From Salticus scenicus (taxonomy: Eukaryota; Arthropoda; Arachnida; Araneae; Salticidae), in the NCBI GenBank assembly GCA_963930645.1, contig OZ005654.1:39982686-40046685 (forward strand): a stretch of 64,000 nucleotides of DNA, written 5' to 3'. A program made the position numbers and the translations under genes. How positions within the stretch are numbered: the first letter of the stretch is position 1; every line of letters begins with the position of its first letter. The notes beneath the pieces were generated by a model, which saw nothing but the letters and a program-made list of their open reading frames with translations, ran no database searches and had not been told where the DNA came from. This document shows, one piece after another, positions 11,362 to 23,029 of the stretch.

Positions 11362-11729
11362 CAGGGGTCAATCCAGGGAAAATTTGGGTCCCTTCACAAA
11401 ATTCCGCATTGTTTAAAGGGACCCTTCAAAAAATTCAAATTCATAAAAAGGGACCCTTGACTAAATTCAAATTTATAAAATGAGCCCCTTCACAAGATTT
11501 TTGTTTTATAAAAATGATCCTTTTATAAAATGTTTCAGTATTATTTTTAATTAATGCCTTGATTTGTCTCAACGAAATTATATTAACCTGATATTAAACA
11601 TTATTTACAATTGTAAAAATAGAATATTTTACACAATATTTTTTCAAAAAAATAAGTAAAAATTTCACAAAAATATTTTGTTTTTCGCAAAAAAAGGGAC
11701 CCAAAAATTAAAACCTGGATCGACCCCTG
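11362..11729 (+). mobile_element. hAT-like MITE with 5-bp target duplication
   Basis: Ends CAGGGGTCAATCCAGG and CCTGGATCGACCCCTG, flanked by GTAAA on both sides. Inside are repeated AAGGGACCCTT segments. Related inverted fragments are at 29110-29330 and 31824-33200. The CAG...CTG termini are hAT-like; 5-bp duplications are known for one hAT subgroup. Confidence 0.7.
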
Positions 11730-14700
11730 GTAAAGACATGAGGAACATAATTGCATTTAATTGATAAAATTTAGCAGAAAATAGGGTTGCCAGAATCTAG
11801 AAATAATACTGTTCCCAAACAAGCAACATTTGTGCTCTTTGGTGTATAATGCTTTTCTCGTAACCTTTGGAGCTTGAGTATTAGTTTTACTGGTTTGTTT
11901 CAAATGTTGTGGTATTAAGTTATTTAAATGGCTATGTAAAATATGCTTTATGTCATTAGCTGCTGTAACAAATACTCATTAGTAAACAAACAAACAAACA
12001 AAAAAAAAAAAAAAAAAACACTGAAAAATCTCATGTTTGTAAAAAAAATAAAACCATACCCGAGAAACTAGCATTCAAAATAATTAATAAGAAACGTAAA
12101 TTATTTATTTTTACTAAAAATTACTTTAAATCACATCTTTTCTATAACTTTTGAAATGTAAAAGAACAGTCTAAAAAATGTAGTTAAATTAAAAACAAAT
12201 AATTTTACTTTATTATTTTACTTTTGTAATTTTCTTTTTAAAAAAATTCGAAATTATGTAATTTCTTAATGTCTTCTTAATCACAATGAGAAATAGTGCA
12301 TAATTTAAGATTTTTAAATAATGCTTAGACAAATAAATAAATTTATCTTAAATTTTAAATTAAGCTGAAATAGATATTGAGTATAACCAAATATATATCT
12401 ATCTATATTATTTTTTAGTTATTTATTATTTGTGGGGATAAGCAGAATAAAATAGAAAATAAGTTATATTATTGTACAAAATATAACATATACTAAGCAT
12501 AAAATTGAATAACACAAACTTTGCAAGGCCATCATTAGCAAAGCTTATCAAAAAAAAAGTAATGTTTGGTTGGTTGGTACTGTTAGTAAATTGTAATTGT
12601 AGTGGCAGAAGAAAGACATGGAGCTGTTTGTGATTTTAAAGCCATGTCTAAAAAAGACAATCACAACTTTTTTTTATCCTTAATTATGAATACGTAAAAT
12701 TTGATAAAAATTTACACGCTGAAAACAGCGTAATTATAAGAAAAAAAATGTAAAGCATTAAACAACTCAACAGGTCTCAGCAAATAAACAAAATGTTTAG
12801 TGCTGCCATCTAGTTATCTAAGAAGAAAGTTGAGCATTGTTTATATCTCGGCTGGCAAGCAAGGCAAGTTGTAAAACAAAGAATATTCTGTAAAAAAGCA
12901 AGTAAGTCTGTGTTTTTATTTATATATGTAAATGATAGAAGATATTCCAGATCGAGAATCATTAATTTTTTACATTTACCCGATATATGTTAGAAACTTA
13001 TGATATAGTTTTCGTTGCTCTCGTATTTTTGTTTCCGCCAAAATAGTATTTTTTAATAATAAATACATTTTTATCTAGAGTTTTTTTTTTCGCTTCAAGG
13101 TCTGCCTTGTCAGATAAAATGACAAGATAGCATGTGGTTGAAATAACCGAGGTTCAATTCAAACAGCTGCAGTTTTGTCATTACAATTGCATTTCTTTGG
13201 TTTGAATTTTTTCACATGCACCTTTATCTTGATCAGCGTAATTGAACTTAGTGTTTTATTTTTTATTTTATTACAGAATACTTTAATGATTTTTGTTTAA
13301 CAACAAATTGATATCAGCTGGTATTATTTAAGTGTGTAAAACTTGTTTATTTTAAAAAAAATGATCATTGTTCTTGCTTTCGTTTTTGAAAATTGTGATT
13401 ACAAAGTTACACGATTTTCTTTGTCTCCGTGCCATATTTGAACAAAAAAAATTGGAATGTTGAAGTATTAAGCTGTCATCTATATTAATATTCTTAAATT
13501 TAGAGTTCAGTACCAACAACTTTCTGTGCTAAATAGCCACTGATATTTTGTCAAGCTCAAAGAGTTTGTATAGTTTTTTTTCTTTTTCATAAGATGAAAT
13601 TATATGAAAAAATGGATTACCCATGAATTTTGTTTATATTATTTGAAGTGAAGCAATTCATATTCTAAAAAACTCATTTTAATATTTAAGCTTTTTAACA
13701 TAGTATGAACTAAAATCTTCAATGGGAATAAATAGGTTTAGTTTACAACGACTTAATATTTTGTCAAGTGTAGGCTATCATCTGCTAGTAAAATTACCAG
13801 TGGCTTTTTAAAAAAAATTAATATTTTTTTTATAATCTCTTACTATTTAAACTTATCTCAAGGTATAGAATTTTATTATCTGCAAGTAAATTATTATTCT
13901 TGCATATTGATTGCCTTTTACACTTTTTTGCTCATTATATTTTTGTAGTAAACATTTTCTCATATAAAATGAGAAGACTTTTGTTTTTATTTATTATTAT
14001 ATTTTTTTTTTTATAAAAATTTTTTGTTGTAAATAGCTAATTTAAATTAAAAGTATTTCATATAAAATGTAATTTAATCATGAGTAGTATATTTTGACTG
14101 CTAAAAATACCAGGTAAAAATTATGAAATTACTACAAGAAATGTTATTAGATTAATATGTGTTTATACATTTAATTATAATGATAAAAACTTCAAATGCG
14201 AAAAGTGTTACTTCATTTATTCAGTTTTGCAGATTTATCTTCAGTCATTCCTTTATTTATTTTTATGTGATTTCATGTTTTTACAGCTACTGGTTTATTG
14301 CAATAATATCAAATGCCCTAAAAAATTAATTATAATAAATTGTAGATAAACATGATGGCTGTAAGTATTGCTTTTTATAGGATGCAATTTTGTCACAAAA
14401 ATTAATGTTGTAAGATGAAGAATAAAATTTTTAACAAACATTAGGGTTTCAAAAACCACACGACAGTTGCCTTAAATTGAAATAATCATGCACAACCCTT
14501 CATGAAGGAAAAAAAAGTAATGTATACTATTGTGTAAAAGTTAAACGCAAAACAGTTTTTTTCAATGTATCATTGTACAGAAAGAAGCATTTCACATTGG
14601 CCCAAATCATGCCATGGCCCATGATGTCATAGATCTCTAAGATGTTGAAAGTTAAAACATGGGACCAGAAAGCAAAATCACCCTTACAAGGAATCAAAAG

Positions 14701-15045
14701 AATTCTGAGGCTTTTTTATAGAAAAAATAGTTTGAAACTTAACTGAATGGAAGATGGAAACATCCATGTTAAAAATGCCTTTGATTTAGTCTTTAGAGGA
14801 CACATGATCAGCCACAATTGTGAGGCAGGATTTATGTTGCTGTCCATGCTAAGGGCATTTTCAAGAAGCTGTTGAGGCATTGCAAGCCATTTCTCTTCTA
14901 GAATCTATCAAATTGTTATTAAATGCTAGTCGTATGCTGCCAAATGCTTTTTTAAATGATTTCATCCTCATTCTATGGAATTTATATCCAGAGTCTTTAT
15001 AGGCTAGTATGTTCATTAAATATTTTTAACTGCAAGATCTCTGCC
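11730..15045. other. Intergenic stretch between the divergent NIT2 and MRI1 genes
   Basis: Mostly AT-rich with no element ends I could pair. The region 12780-12910 is less AT-rich and holds a CTCF-like motif and, on the plus strand, GCAAGTAAGT at 12898-12907, which is a good splice-donor consensus. A non-coding MRI1 leader exon ending at 12901 is possible but unproven. Confidence 0.35.
12801..12816 (-). promoter_or_regulatory. CTCF-like motif
   Basis: On the minus strand the sequence reads ACTAGATGGCAGCA, close to the animal CTCF core (CCACYAGRKGGCAGYA) except at its first bases. It sits between two divergently transcribed genes. A single motif match in 64 kb is weak evidence. Confidence 0.3.
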
Positions 15046-15362
15046 ATTACAGTCAGGGCCTAATTATCACACAGACCGACTAGGCCTTGGCCGAGGGCAC
15101 CTCTATTTAGAGGCACAAAAATAATTTTTAAATTTTCAAATGCTATTTTTGTCAAAGCTTTCTTAAAAAATAAATAAATAAGTAACTTAAATTTAGTTGA
15201 TGATAATAATCTTTCATTGGAATCCATTCTTCTCCATGGAAGATCAAAATTGTATGACATGTCTCCGGACCACACCTTGAGGTGGATCCTAAAACGTTGC
15301 CAGTTTCCTACCACTTAGCTCTAACATGAGCATTAGCTAGATTTTCTTATGATTGCTAAATG

Positions 15363-15663
15363 CAGGGGTGCAGAATATGTCTGAACGAGGTTCAGGGGAA
15401 ATTTAAACTGACTGGGTAAATTTTGAATATTTTTTTAAGAGAAAATAAAAATGTGAATAAAAATTAACAATTTGCTACTTTGAATTGCTTATAATATACT
15501 CTAACAGCGATATTTTTATGTTTCACTGTATACTTATTCGCTTAAAGATTTATTACATAGAACAAATAACTTTGTATAGCAAAGTAGATTATTGCATTAT
15601 TGAGGGAAATTTATACTGTGCTTGGGGGAAATTTCCGAGGTCTGAACATTTTCTGCACCCCTG
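15363..15663 (-). mobile_element. hAT MITE, copy 2 (301 bp, inverted)
   Basis: CAGGGGTGCAGAATATGTC to TTTTCTGCACCCCTG, opposite in orientation to copies 1 and 3. Flanks GCTAAATG and GATAAATG are an 8-bp duplication with one change. Non-coding. Confidence 0.88.
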
Positions 15664-15974
15664 GATAAATGTACCAGTGTTCGTAGTGATTCATTGAAAT
15701 ATGTAACTTTGTATAGAGTGAATCAAAAAATCTAGAGAAAGATTCACTGACAAACTTATATATATGTATACATATAGACAGATTAAAAAACTTTGTTTTA
15801 TCTTAATCGAAAATGTTTTTATATTTTCAATGGTATTTAGTCATGTGTTAATATTTTACATCCTGCTAATTTCATATGGTATGAATGAGGTAGATTAGGA
15901 TTAAAGATTATAATGAATGCATTGTAAAAAATTACATTTCTATGCAAGGGAATTTAAACAGTCATAGAAAAAGG

Positions 15975-16278
15975 CAGGGGTGCAGAAAATGTTCAAACCT
16001 CGGAAATTTCCCCCAAACACAGTATAAATTTCCCTCAATAATGCAAAAATCTACTTTGCTATACAAAGTCATTTGTGCTATGTAATAAATCTTTAAGAGA
16101 ATAAGTATACAGTGTAACATAAAAATATCGCTGTTAGTGTATAAGCACTTCAAAGTAGCAAATTGTTATTTTTTATTTACATTTTTATTTTCTCTTAAAA
16201 AAATATTCAAAATTTCCCCAGTCAGTTTAAATTTCCCCCGAACCTTGTTCGGGCGTTCGGACATATTCTGCACCCCTG
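15975..16278 (+). mobile_element. hAT MITE, copy 3 (304 bp)
   Basis: CAGGGGTGCAGAAAATG to ATTCTGCACCCCTG with a perfect 8-bp duplication GAAAAAGG (15967-15974 and 16279-16286). Very similar to copy 1. Confidence 0.9.
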
Positions 16279-16507
16279 GAAAAAGGGATAGCATAAAAAA
16301 AGAATTTGAGATCTCTTTGCAAAAAAAAAGAAAGTTAAAACTAATTTCTCATGAAAGCAATGCTTTAATTTTGTCACCAGCATTCAAACTTCTTGAAAAA
16401 ATTAGGTATTTCTTTTGAGAAAATTGTTTTAGTTTGATTGGGGGTGGGGGGGGGGCACCAAAATCCTCTTGGGCCTCTGGAGGTCTTAATCAGGCTCTGA
16501 TTACAGT

Positions 16508-18240
16508 TACAATGAAGTGTATCATTTTCATCCAGAAAGACAGCCAGATGGTATATGAGGCATGAGAACCTTTGCATTTGTATATATATAAATGATATTA
16601 GTCATTGATTTTCCTTGGGAGATAAGATGTGGAGGTGAGTTTGGCTAAGTGTTTGCATCAATCTGGAACACTACAACATTGCATATTTAAAAATAAATCT
16701 TTTTAATTTTTGCACAACAGTATATTGCTGCTTTCATGTTACACCAGAATTATTTATTTTCATTGTGATAGGAGAAAGGAGGGAAGCTGGCAGGTAATAA
16801 AGGCAAAAGAAATTATAAAAATAATAATCCTTAACCCTTTATCTGCAGATGGTTCTTTAAAGTACCATTTGTTTAAAAAGCATATTGAATCAAATTTATG
16901 GGGGGAAAATGTTACATGTGTTTATAAGAATATACCTCACTATAAGGCACTAGACGTTCTGTGTAGCCATTTTTGTTCAAGAAAGGATTTTTATAAAGTG
17001 CCATTGCTGTTTTTGCTTTGCATTTTTCACAATCTTCACATGTGTATTAATTAATACATATATTTCATAAAGAATCTCTTATCAATCTTAGAAAAACTGT
17101 AAGGAACACAAAAAATAAACTTTTACACTTTTTTAAGGTTTGAATATCTTTTTCAACCTCTATGTACCAGTGGTACACTAAAGAACCACGTCACAAAATC
17201 TTTATTTACTATGAAGAGGTGATATACATAATTTTTATTGCAGATATCTTCAAGAAATGCTCTTTAGTAACTTAAAAAGTATGCATCAAATACCTGTTTT
17301 GTCTGTTTCATAATGCAGTAGATAAAGGATTAATAAAAGGTTGCTTTGTTTAACTCTAAATTATTGTTGCTTTCTTTTTCTTTAATTTATGGTATTTGCT
17401 AACGAAGTTCTTATTCTTCATTTAAAAGTAATTCTCAAATACATATTTCCTCTACACAAACACACACATACTCCATACAAATTCAATTTCTTATTAATAT
17501 CAGCTTAAATGTAAGTTGTGTAATAGTTATGTTATAATATACTAGCAGCCTTTGGTAATCAGCTGCTTCATAATTCTTAAAAAATCTGACCATGTTAAAC
17601 TTCTACCCGGTGCAACTGCAGCACCGTCTCCCAGTTTCAGAGTGAACAGCTTCTCTCATAGAAATATCTAATTGTAATAAATTCCCACTCGGTCACGCCT
17701 AAAGTGCCCTTTTCCCCATTTCATGATACGAAACAACCTGTTTTCTTTCCATGTAAACAATCTTTAAAATTTCTGACCATAGCGAACTCCCTCTTCCCTT
17801 GAAATAGCCTGTATGCTCACTTGAAAATGACTTTTCAAAATTCTGAACGTGTCAGACTCCCACCTGGTGGTGCATGCAGTCTCCTAATAATTTTACACTT
17901 TGAAAAAGTATGCATACTCATTTCCTTAGCCTCAAAAACGTTAAAATACGAATTTTCAAAGATGAAGCTATATTTAAATTTTTTTTGCCTCCTTTTACTT
18001 GTCTCTACACTTTCAAAAGTATGCATAATCGATTTCTTATCCCTAAAAACCTTAAACAATTATTTTCAAGGCCATATTAGCTACAATTAAAATTGTGTAT
18101 GTATATTGGGTGGCAGGTGGCCTGTTAGGCTCTACTGATAAGCTTAAGTATTTCCCACTCACAGGAAAGTTATATCTAAGATCTGGGTGAATATTGTCCA
18201 GAAGGTAATTCTACTATTCTGCATATTCTACCATTTAGAT
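16508..18240. other. No recognisable content
   Basis: AT-rich intergenic sequence. Frames around 16.7-17.05 and 17.8-18.1 kb stay open for about 90-110 codons but have low-complexity composition and no splice or homology support, so I do not call genes. Confidence 0.4.
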
Positions 18241-20450
18241 AGAGCTCAGCTTCTACTGAACATTAAAGCTTTAGAAACATATATCTTGCTGCTATAATAA
18301 AATAAAAAATTTGGGGCCATAGTGATAAGGAATTTTTCTTTGTGTCCTTGTAAAAGAACTATAAGTCCTAGATTCACCAAAATCAATAATTTCATGCTAT
18401 GGTGACCTATAACATACATAACAACTTTCAACTCATTCGAACAAAGCATTTAGGTGCTATTGTGTTTACGGTACTTACATATTAATGCCACCGCAGCTAC
18501 AGATTAAGTGCCGCCAATCTACACCTAAAATTTTTGCGACAAATCATAAAATAAAACACTTTATTTAAAATCAAAACAATTTCAAAATTCAAAACACTTT
18601 ATTTAAAAACAAAGTAGTCAATTGGATTTCGGGAGAAAATGGGCTGATATAGAGCTTAAACTAGATTCAAAACAGTCTCTATTTTCTTTCACCTGATGCT
18701 GTTGCCATATGAACTCTGATAAATAAGATTGCAAGAGATGTCTCGCTGTCCCCCTATGTCTCTTGTGTGCAAACAGCAAGATTGCTCTTTATTGGCGCAT
18801 TAGCGCAACTTCTGCTGGGGTGGTGTTAATACGTAAGTACCGTGATTACTCATATACAAACACACACATACATACATCATCATAAAAATAGTAAAAATGA
18901 ACCCAGGGAACCTCAAAACGTATAGAAACATCAAAATCTCATAGTCGGATTTTTGACATGATTACAATACTTTCCTTACATATGTATGTTCGGAAAGTAA
19001 AAATTTGGGCCCATATAGACCATAATGAGATAAAGAATTTTTCTTTGTGTCCCTGTAAAAAAAAGTATAAGTGTTAAATTCACCAAAATTTATACAGTTC
19101 GTGTAACGGTGACTCATAACATGTGTATAAATTTTCAGCTCAGTCGAGTGAGGCACTTAGAAGCAATCACACTTTAAAAAATTAGGCCCATAGACCATAA
19201 TGATAAAGAATTTTTCTTTGTGTCCTTCTAAAACAACTATAAGTCCTAGATTCACCAAAATCAATAGGGTTCATGCTATGGTGACCTATAACATACGTAA
19301 CAACTTTCAACTCATTCGAACAAAGCATTTAGGTGTTACTGTGTTTACTCATATACAAACACACACACATACATCTTTATGTTATAAAATACTGAATTAA
19401 AATTCCATTACAGAAAATATATTTATAATATTAAACAGATTTTCAGAAAATTAAATATTACATAAAAATATTTGTGTAATCCTTTGAAGGACAGGGGGAT
19501 ACATTACCTACTTTTTATTCCCCCCAACTGCAAAAATTCATCCCAGAAATTATTATTATTATTTTTTAATCTACCGAAAAGTTCATGTATTTATTTTTTT
19601 CTTACCTTGTTTATAAACATTGGTGGCTTTTCATTTCAAATGACCATAATTACCTTGCCCCCTGAAAGGTTAAATGTAAACAAAACTTTAATTTACAATA
19701 CAGCAAAATTTCAAATTTATTGAAACTTACTATACTATTAAAAATTTCTCTGTTTCAAATAATTTGACAATATAAAAAATATATTTACATTCTTAAGAAA
19801 AAAAAAAGAACTTGTGGGTCAGAAAGTTAATAAAAACTTGACCCGCACCCGATCCGATGCAAGACCCATTTTTGACCTAACCACAGATTTATAAAATTAG
19901 AAAAATTTATACCGCAGAAATATGCCGAGCATTGCCATTCCGTGGAGTCATTTACTTCTGATTTTATTAAAATTGATAAATTAAAACAGGCATAAAGCGC
20001 TTCAAAGTTGTAGAATCCCATGCACGCACGTGGGAAGTTAAAAAAGAAGGCTCACTGTGCAACGACGTCATTAGCGGTCCTTGTGGTCTTTTCTTTTCAT
20101 TTGATTATTTTAAAAATAAGTAAAATGTTACATGGTCGCCAGTTTTGGCAACTAGGGTTTGATTTTTTGTAGTCATTTTCAGTGTACCTAATGATCGCCA
20201 GTTAGCGTCTGGCAACCTCTAATCTACAGCTTTACCTATAACATACATACCAACTTTCAGCTCATTTGAACAAAGTGTTTAGACTCTATTGGGTTTAGTC
20301 ACATACATCATACATAAAAACAGTAAATATGAATTTAGGAGACCTCAAAACATGTAAAAACAGTAAAATCTCAAACTCGTATTTTTGACATGATTACAAT
20401 ACTTTCCTTACTATAGTGTTTGGAAAGTAAAAATAAATTAAGCTTGTGTA
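18241..20450. repeat. Array of diverged copies of one dispersed repeat
   Basis: Four partial copies (about 18245-18469, 18842-19170, 19185-19400, 20225-20440) share TTTTTCTTTGTGTCC, GATTCACCAAAATC, GGTGACCTATAACATAC, CAACTTTCA(A/G)CTCATT, GAACAAAG-(C/G)(A/T)TTAG, ACACACACATACAT and GACATGATTACAATACTTTC. An inverted partial copy lies near 37290-37390. It looks like the tail of an old element; no coding frame is left. Confidence 0.6.
18470..18841. mobile_element. TIR element (372 bp) with 8-bp duplication
   Basis: Ends GGTACTTACATATTAATGCC and its near complement at the right (TTAATACGTAAGTACC), flanked by GTGTTTAC (18462-18469) and GTGATTAC (18842-18849). The sister repeat at 19340 shows the uninterrupted GTGTTTACTCATATAC, confirming insertion. 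The ends are not CAG, so hAT is not assumed; Merlin or P type is possible. Confidence 0.75.
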
Positions 20451-20672
20451 ATTTTATTTTAAAACAAAAAAGATTTAATCAGCAACAACTTAAACTGTGT
20501 ATGTACTTTAAATTAATTACTAAAAACCTATAACTTGCCTCATACATGGCCGGAATATTTGCTGCAGGACACCCTGCTCTCGTCGGTGGCAACTACTGTG
20601 TTGGAGTCTTCTTTCTCAGTCCAAGCTCGATGTTATGAGCGTTGATGTGTAGCTTTTACCAGAAGGTGGCAC

Positions 20673-20736
20673 CATAAGGAATAGAGGAAGTTAATTTCAG
20701 AGGAGGCTTAGAAATTAACTTTCTCTATTCCTTATG
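20673..20736. repeat. 26-bp stem hairpin
   Basis: CATAAGGAATAGAGGAAGTT at the left and AACTTTCTCTATTCCTTATG at the right pair with one mismatch around a short AGAGGAGGCTTA loop. It lies inside the Penelope fragment, between the left arm and the coding part. Confidence 0.7.
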
Positions 20737-20794
20737 ATCGTGGGGCCTCTACCAAATTAAAAATTGTCACAAATAAATATAATATAATAATAAT

Positions 20795-21127
20795 ATCCCA
20801 ATCAAGCCAAACCATAATATTTTCCAACTCACCACAAATGATAAAGACCCACTTCCCCCACTAGAAACAGCAGGAATTTGTAAAATACCTTTTATTGATT
20901 AATATGAAAAACCTAAGTATTATATTGGTGTGTCAAAAATAAAAATAAAAACTAGCATTAATAAACACAAAAACAACATAAAAACTGGAAAAATCACCAC
21001 TGCCCTGACTAAAGTTTTTAATGAACGAGAAATTAAAATTAACTTCAATAACATTAAAAAACTCGCTAATCACAAGATTCATAAATATGGTGCGTTTTGA
21101 GAGACCATAATGATAATTACTGCCCCT
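20795..21127 (+). pseudogene. Penelope GIY-YIG endonuclease fragment
   Basis: The frame reads DKDPLPPLETAGICKIP, then a stop, then KYYIGVSKIKIKTSINKHKN and TGKITTALTKV, EIKINFNNIKKLAN, and a stop after YGAF. This is the C-terminal GIY-YIG nuclease that nicks target DNA in EN(+) Penelope elements. Two stops and a lost Arg/Glu context show it is dead. The related copies at 42.7-43.0 and 61.0-61.4 kb share the same order of blocks. Confidence 0.8.
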
Positions 21128-21577
21128 AATGCATGCAACGACAACGACGCAGCGGGTCTGGACAGAATGTAGCGTCACGTTCTGGTAAAAGCTACACATC
21201 AATGCTCACATCAAACTTAGACTGAGAAAGAAGACTCCAACACAGTAGTTGTCGCCGATGAGAGCAGTGTGCCCTGAAACAAATATTCTGGCCATGTATG
21301 AGGCAAGTTAAAGGTTTTAGTAATTAATTTAAAATGCTTCATATAGTTTCATATATTTTTAAAATGTGTATGTACTGTCCGGCAGGGCAGGTGGCACTGT
21401 TATACTGCTAAGCCAAAAAAAATTAATCAGTAGCAGTTTAAACTTATTGTGTATTAGGCTAACAGGTGGTGCTATTAAACTCTTTTATATCTCAGCTTCT
21501 ATTGCACATTACAGCATTGACAAAATATATTTCCTGCCCTAAAAATAAATTAATCTTGTGTAATTTTGTTTTAAGAC

Positions 21578-21809
21578 CAGTGGCGGCTCGTGAATGATGT
21601 TTTGGGGGTGCTGCATCGAAGCGTCTAGAAAAAGTACATGGAATGGAATCTTTATTTGTCTTATTGGCTGACTCTTTTATTTTGAGAATCAACATAATAC
21701 ATCGGCACTTCAATAGCCAATGAGAAGAAAAAGCTTTCCATACTAATAAAGTGTTTTTAAAGTCAGTAGCTTGCAGCCCACCCAATACGTCATTCACCAG
21801 CCGCCACTG
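21578..21809. mobile_element. hAT MITE (232 bp)
   Basis: Ends CAGTGGCGGCTCGTGAATGA and TCATTCACCAGCCGCCACTG with a perfect 8-bp duplication TTTAAGAC (21570-21577 and 21810-21817). A minus-strand open frame across it is incidental. Confidence 0.9.
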
Positions 21810-22343
21810 TTTAAGACAAAAAAGATTTAATCAGCAACAGTTTAAACTTTGTGGGTATATCAACCAATGCTTTCAGACATTTTATATCTTTAGAAAAAAA
21901 TACTAAAAATCAGTTTTTTTTTTTTAAATATATGGTTAGAAGCAGTGAGAAACAGACTTTCAGGTGATGAAATAATTTTTGTTTATTAGCTAATGCTTTC
22001 AGACTTTTATACCTTTAGAAAAATTCATAAAAAATGTACTAAAAATCGGAATTAAAAATGTATATATGGTTAGAAGCAGTGGGAAACAGACTTTCAGATG
22101 ATAAATTTTTTTTTTTTTTTTAACTTTTGTTTATATAGAATTGAAATTTTAAAACAAGGCATTTTGGTACAAGTTGCAGGTTGGTCCACAACTGGATTTG
22201 GCAGTTTTTCTTTTGTGCCGTTTTGAACGATAACAAAGTCATTCTGTATTCTTTGCAATATGATATGCAACTAGCATTGCAATTAATTATAAAGATAACT
22301 TTAATTATTCTATTCTATTCTATTTCAGCTGGTGAAGCACAAT

Positions 22344-22350
22344 TATATAA
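22344..22350 (+). promoter_or_regulatory. TATA box of the TIR-element exon
   Basis: TATATAA lies 67 bp upstream of the ATG at 22417, a normal spacing for a short leader. AT-rich context makes chance likely, so support comes only from the exon downstream. Confidence 0.35.
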
Positions 22351-22416
22351 ACCGGTTGTATTTTTACTCTTTAGTATTAATTTATTTTCTTTATTATTAT
22401 TTCATTTTGTTTAAGT

Positions 22417-22562
22417 ATGGCATCTAGTAGTAGTGAATCAGTGAATGAAATTGTTGAAAAATATAAGGATTTGTTGAAAGGTAATGCTAGGGTGGTTGTG
22501 ACGAAAGATAGGCTTATTTTTGGAAGAGAAGGTGAATGTAGTAGGATGCTTATTACTGATCG
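22417..22562 (+). CDS. Unidentified first exon inside a TIR element
   Basis: ATG opens a frame starting MASSSSESVNEIVEKYKDLL and continuing through VVVTKDRLIFGREGE and RMLITD. The frame meets GTAAAA at 22563, so the TAA right after is probably intronic. Composition is coding-like: charged, no low-complexity run, third-position variety. I recognise no family and see no zinc finger. It may be the first exon of a transposase kept by a deletion derivative, or a captured host exon. No second exon is seen before the right TIR. Confidence 0.4.
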
Positions 22563-22732
22563 GTAAAATATGGAATTTCATGCATTTTTCCTTTCTTGCA
22601 ACATAAAGTAGCTTATTTTTAAAAGTATGTTCTAAAAATCATTAAAAGAAATGGTAAATGGAATTCTAATTTATATAATCGTATTTTACTTGCAAGTGTA
22701 GAACATTTAAATTGTATGAATGTACGAGAAGC

Positions 22733-22764
<32 letters not shown>

Positions 22765-23029
22765 GCATATTGATCATCCTTGAAGTATCTAAATTTATGT
22801 AGATGTTTTATCATGCATAGTGAGGTAAGTTAATTTTAAATATTTGTTTTATTAATATTAAAAATAGGCTTAATTAATTTTGTACATTACAAATGACGCC
22901 ATTTTGAAAAACACGTTTTGCTTGGAATCCATGATAACCACTTCCGAAAATGGCATTTCGCCATAATCACGAAAGAAAAATTGCCAAATCCAGTAGTGGA
23001 CCAACCTGCAATTTGTTCAGGCGTTTTAT

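Larger units (their letters stand above)
15054..16499. mobile_element. hAT element (1.45 kb) hosting two nested MITEs
   Basis: Ends CAGGGCCTAATTA and TTAATCAGGCTCTG (inverted CAGAGCCTGATTAA), flanked by a perfect 8-bp duplication ATTACAGT (15046-15053 and 16500-16507). It holds no transposase; about 600 bp of its length is two later MITE insertions. Confidence 0.85.
20508..21334 (+). mobile_element. Penelope-like element fragment with inverted ends
   Basis: Arms 20508-20665 and 21186-21334 are inverted copies (GCCTCATACATGGCC against GGCCATGTATGAGGC, and the TGTGTTGGAGTCTTCTTTCTC segment). Between them lie a GIY-YIG coding fragment and a perfect-looking hairpin. This tail-to-tail layout is usual for Penelope terminal repeats. 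Confidence 0.75.
22166..23019. mobile_element. TIR element (854 bp) carrying a promoter and short exon
   Basis: Ends GGTACAAGTTGCAGGTTGG and its near complement, with about 45 bp of inverted similarity (TTGGTCCAC-ACTGGATTTGGCA). Flanks GGCATTTT (22158-22165) and GGCGTTTT (23020-23027) fit an 8-bp duplication with one change. Inside are a TATA box and a 49-codon frame ending in a splice donor. Superfamily unknown. Confidence 0.65.

Noticed and set aside
13100..13200. tRNA-like sequence (GGTTCAATTC with ATGACAA/TTGTCAT)
   Set aside because: The spacing between the box B-like part and the 3' strand is too long and box A is poor.
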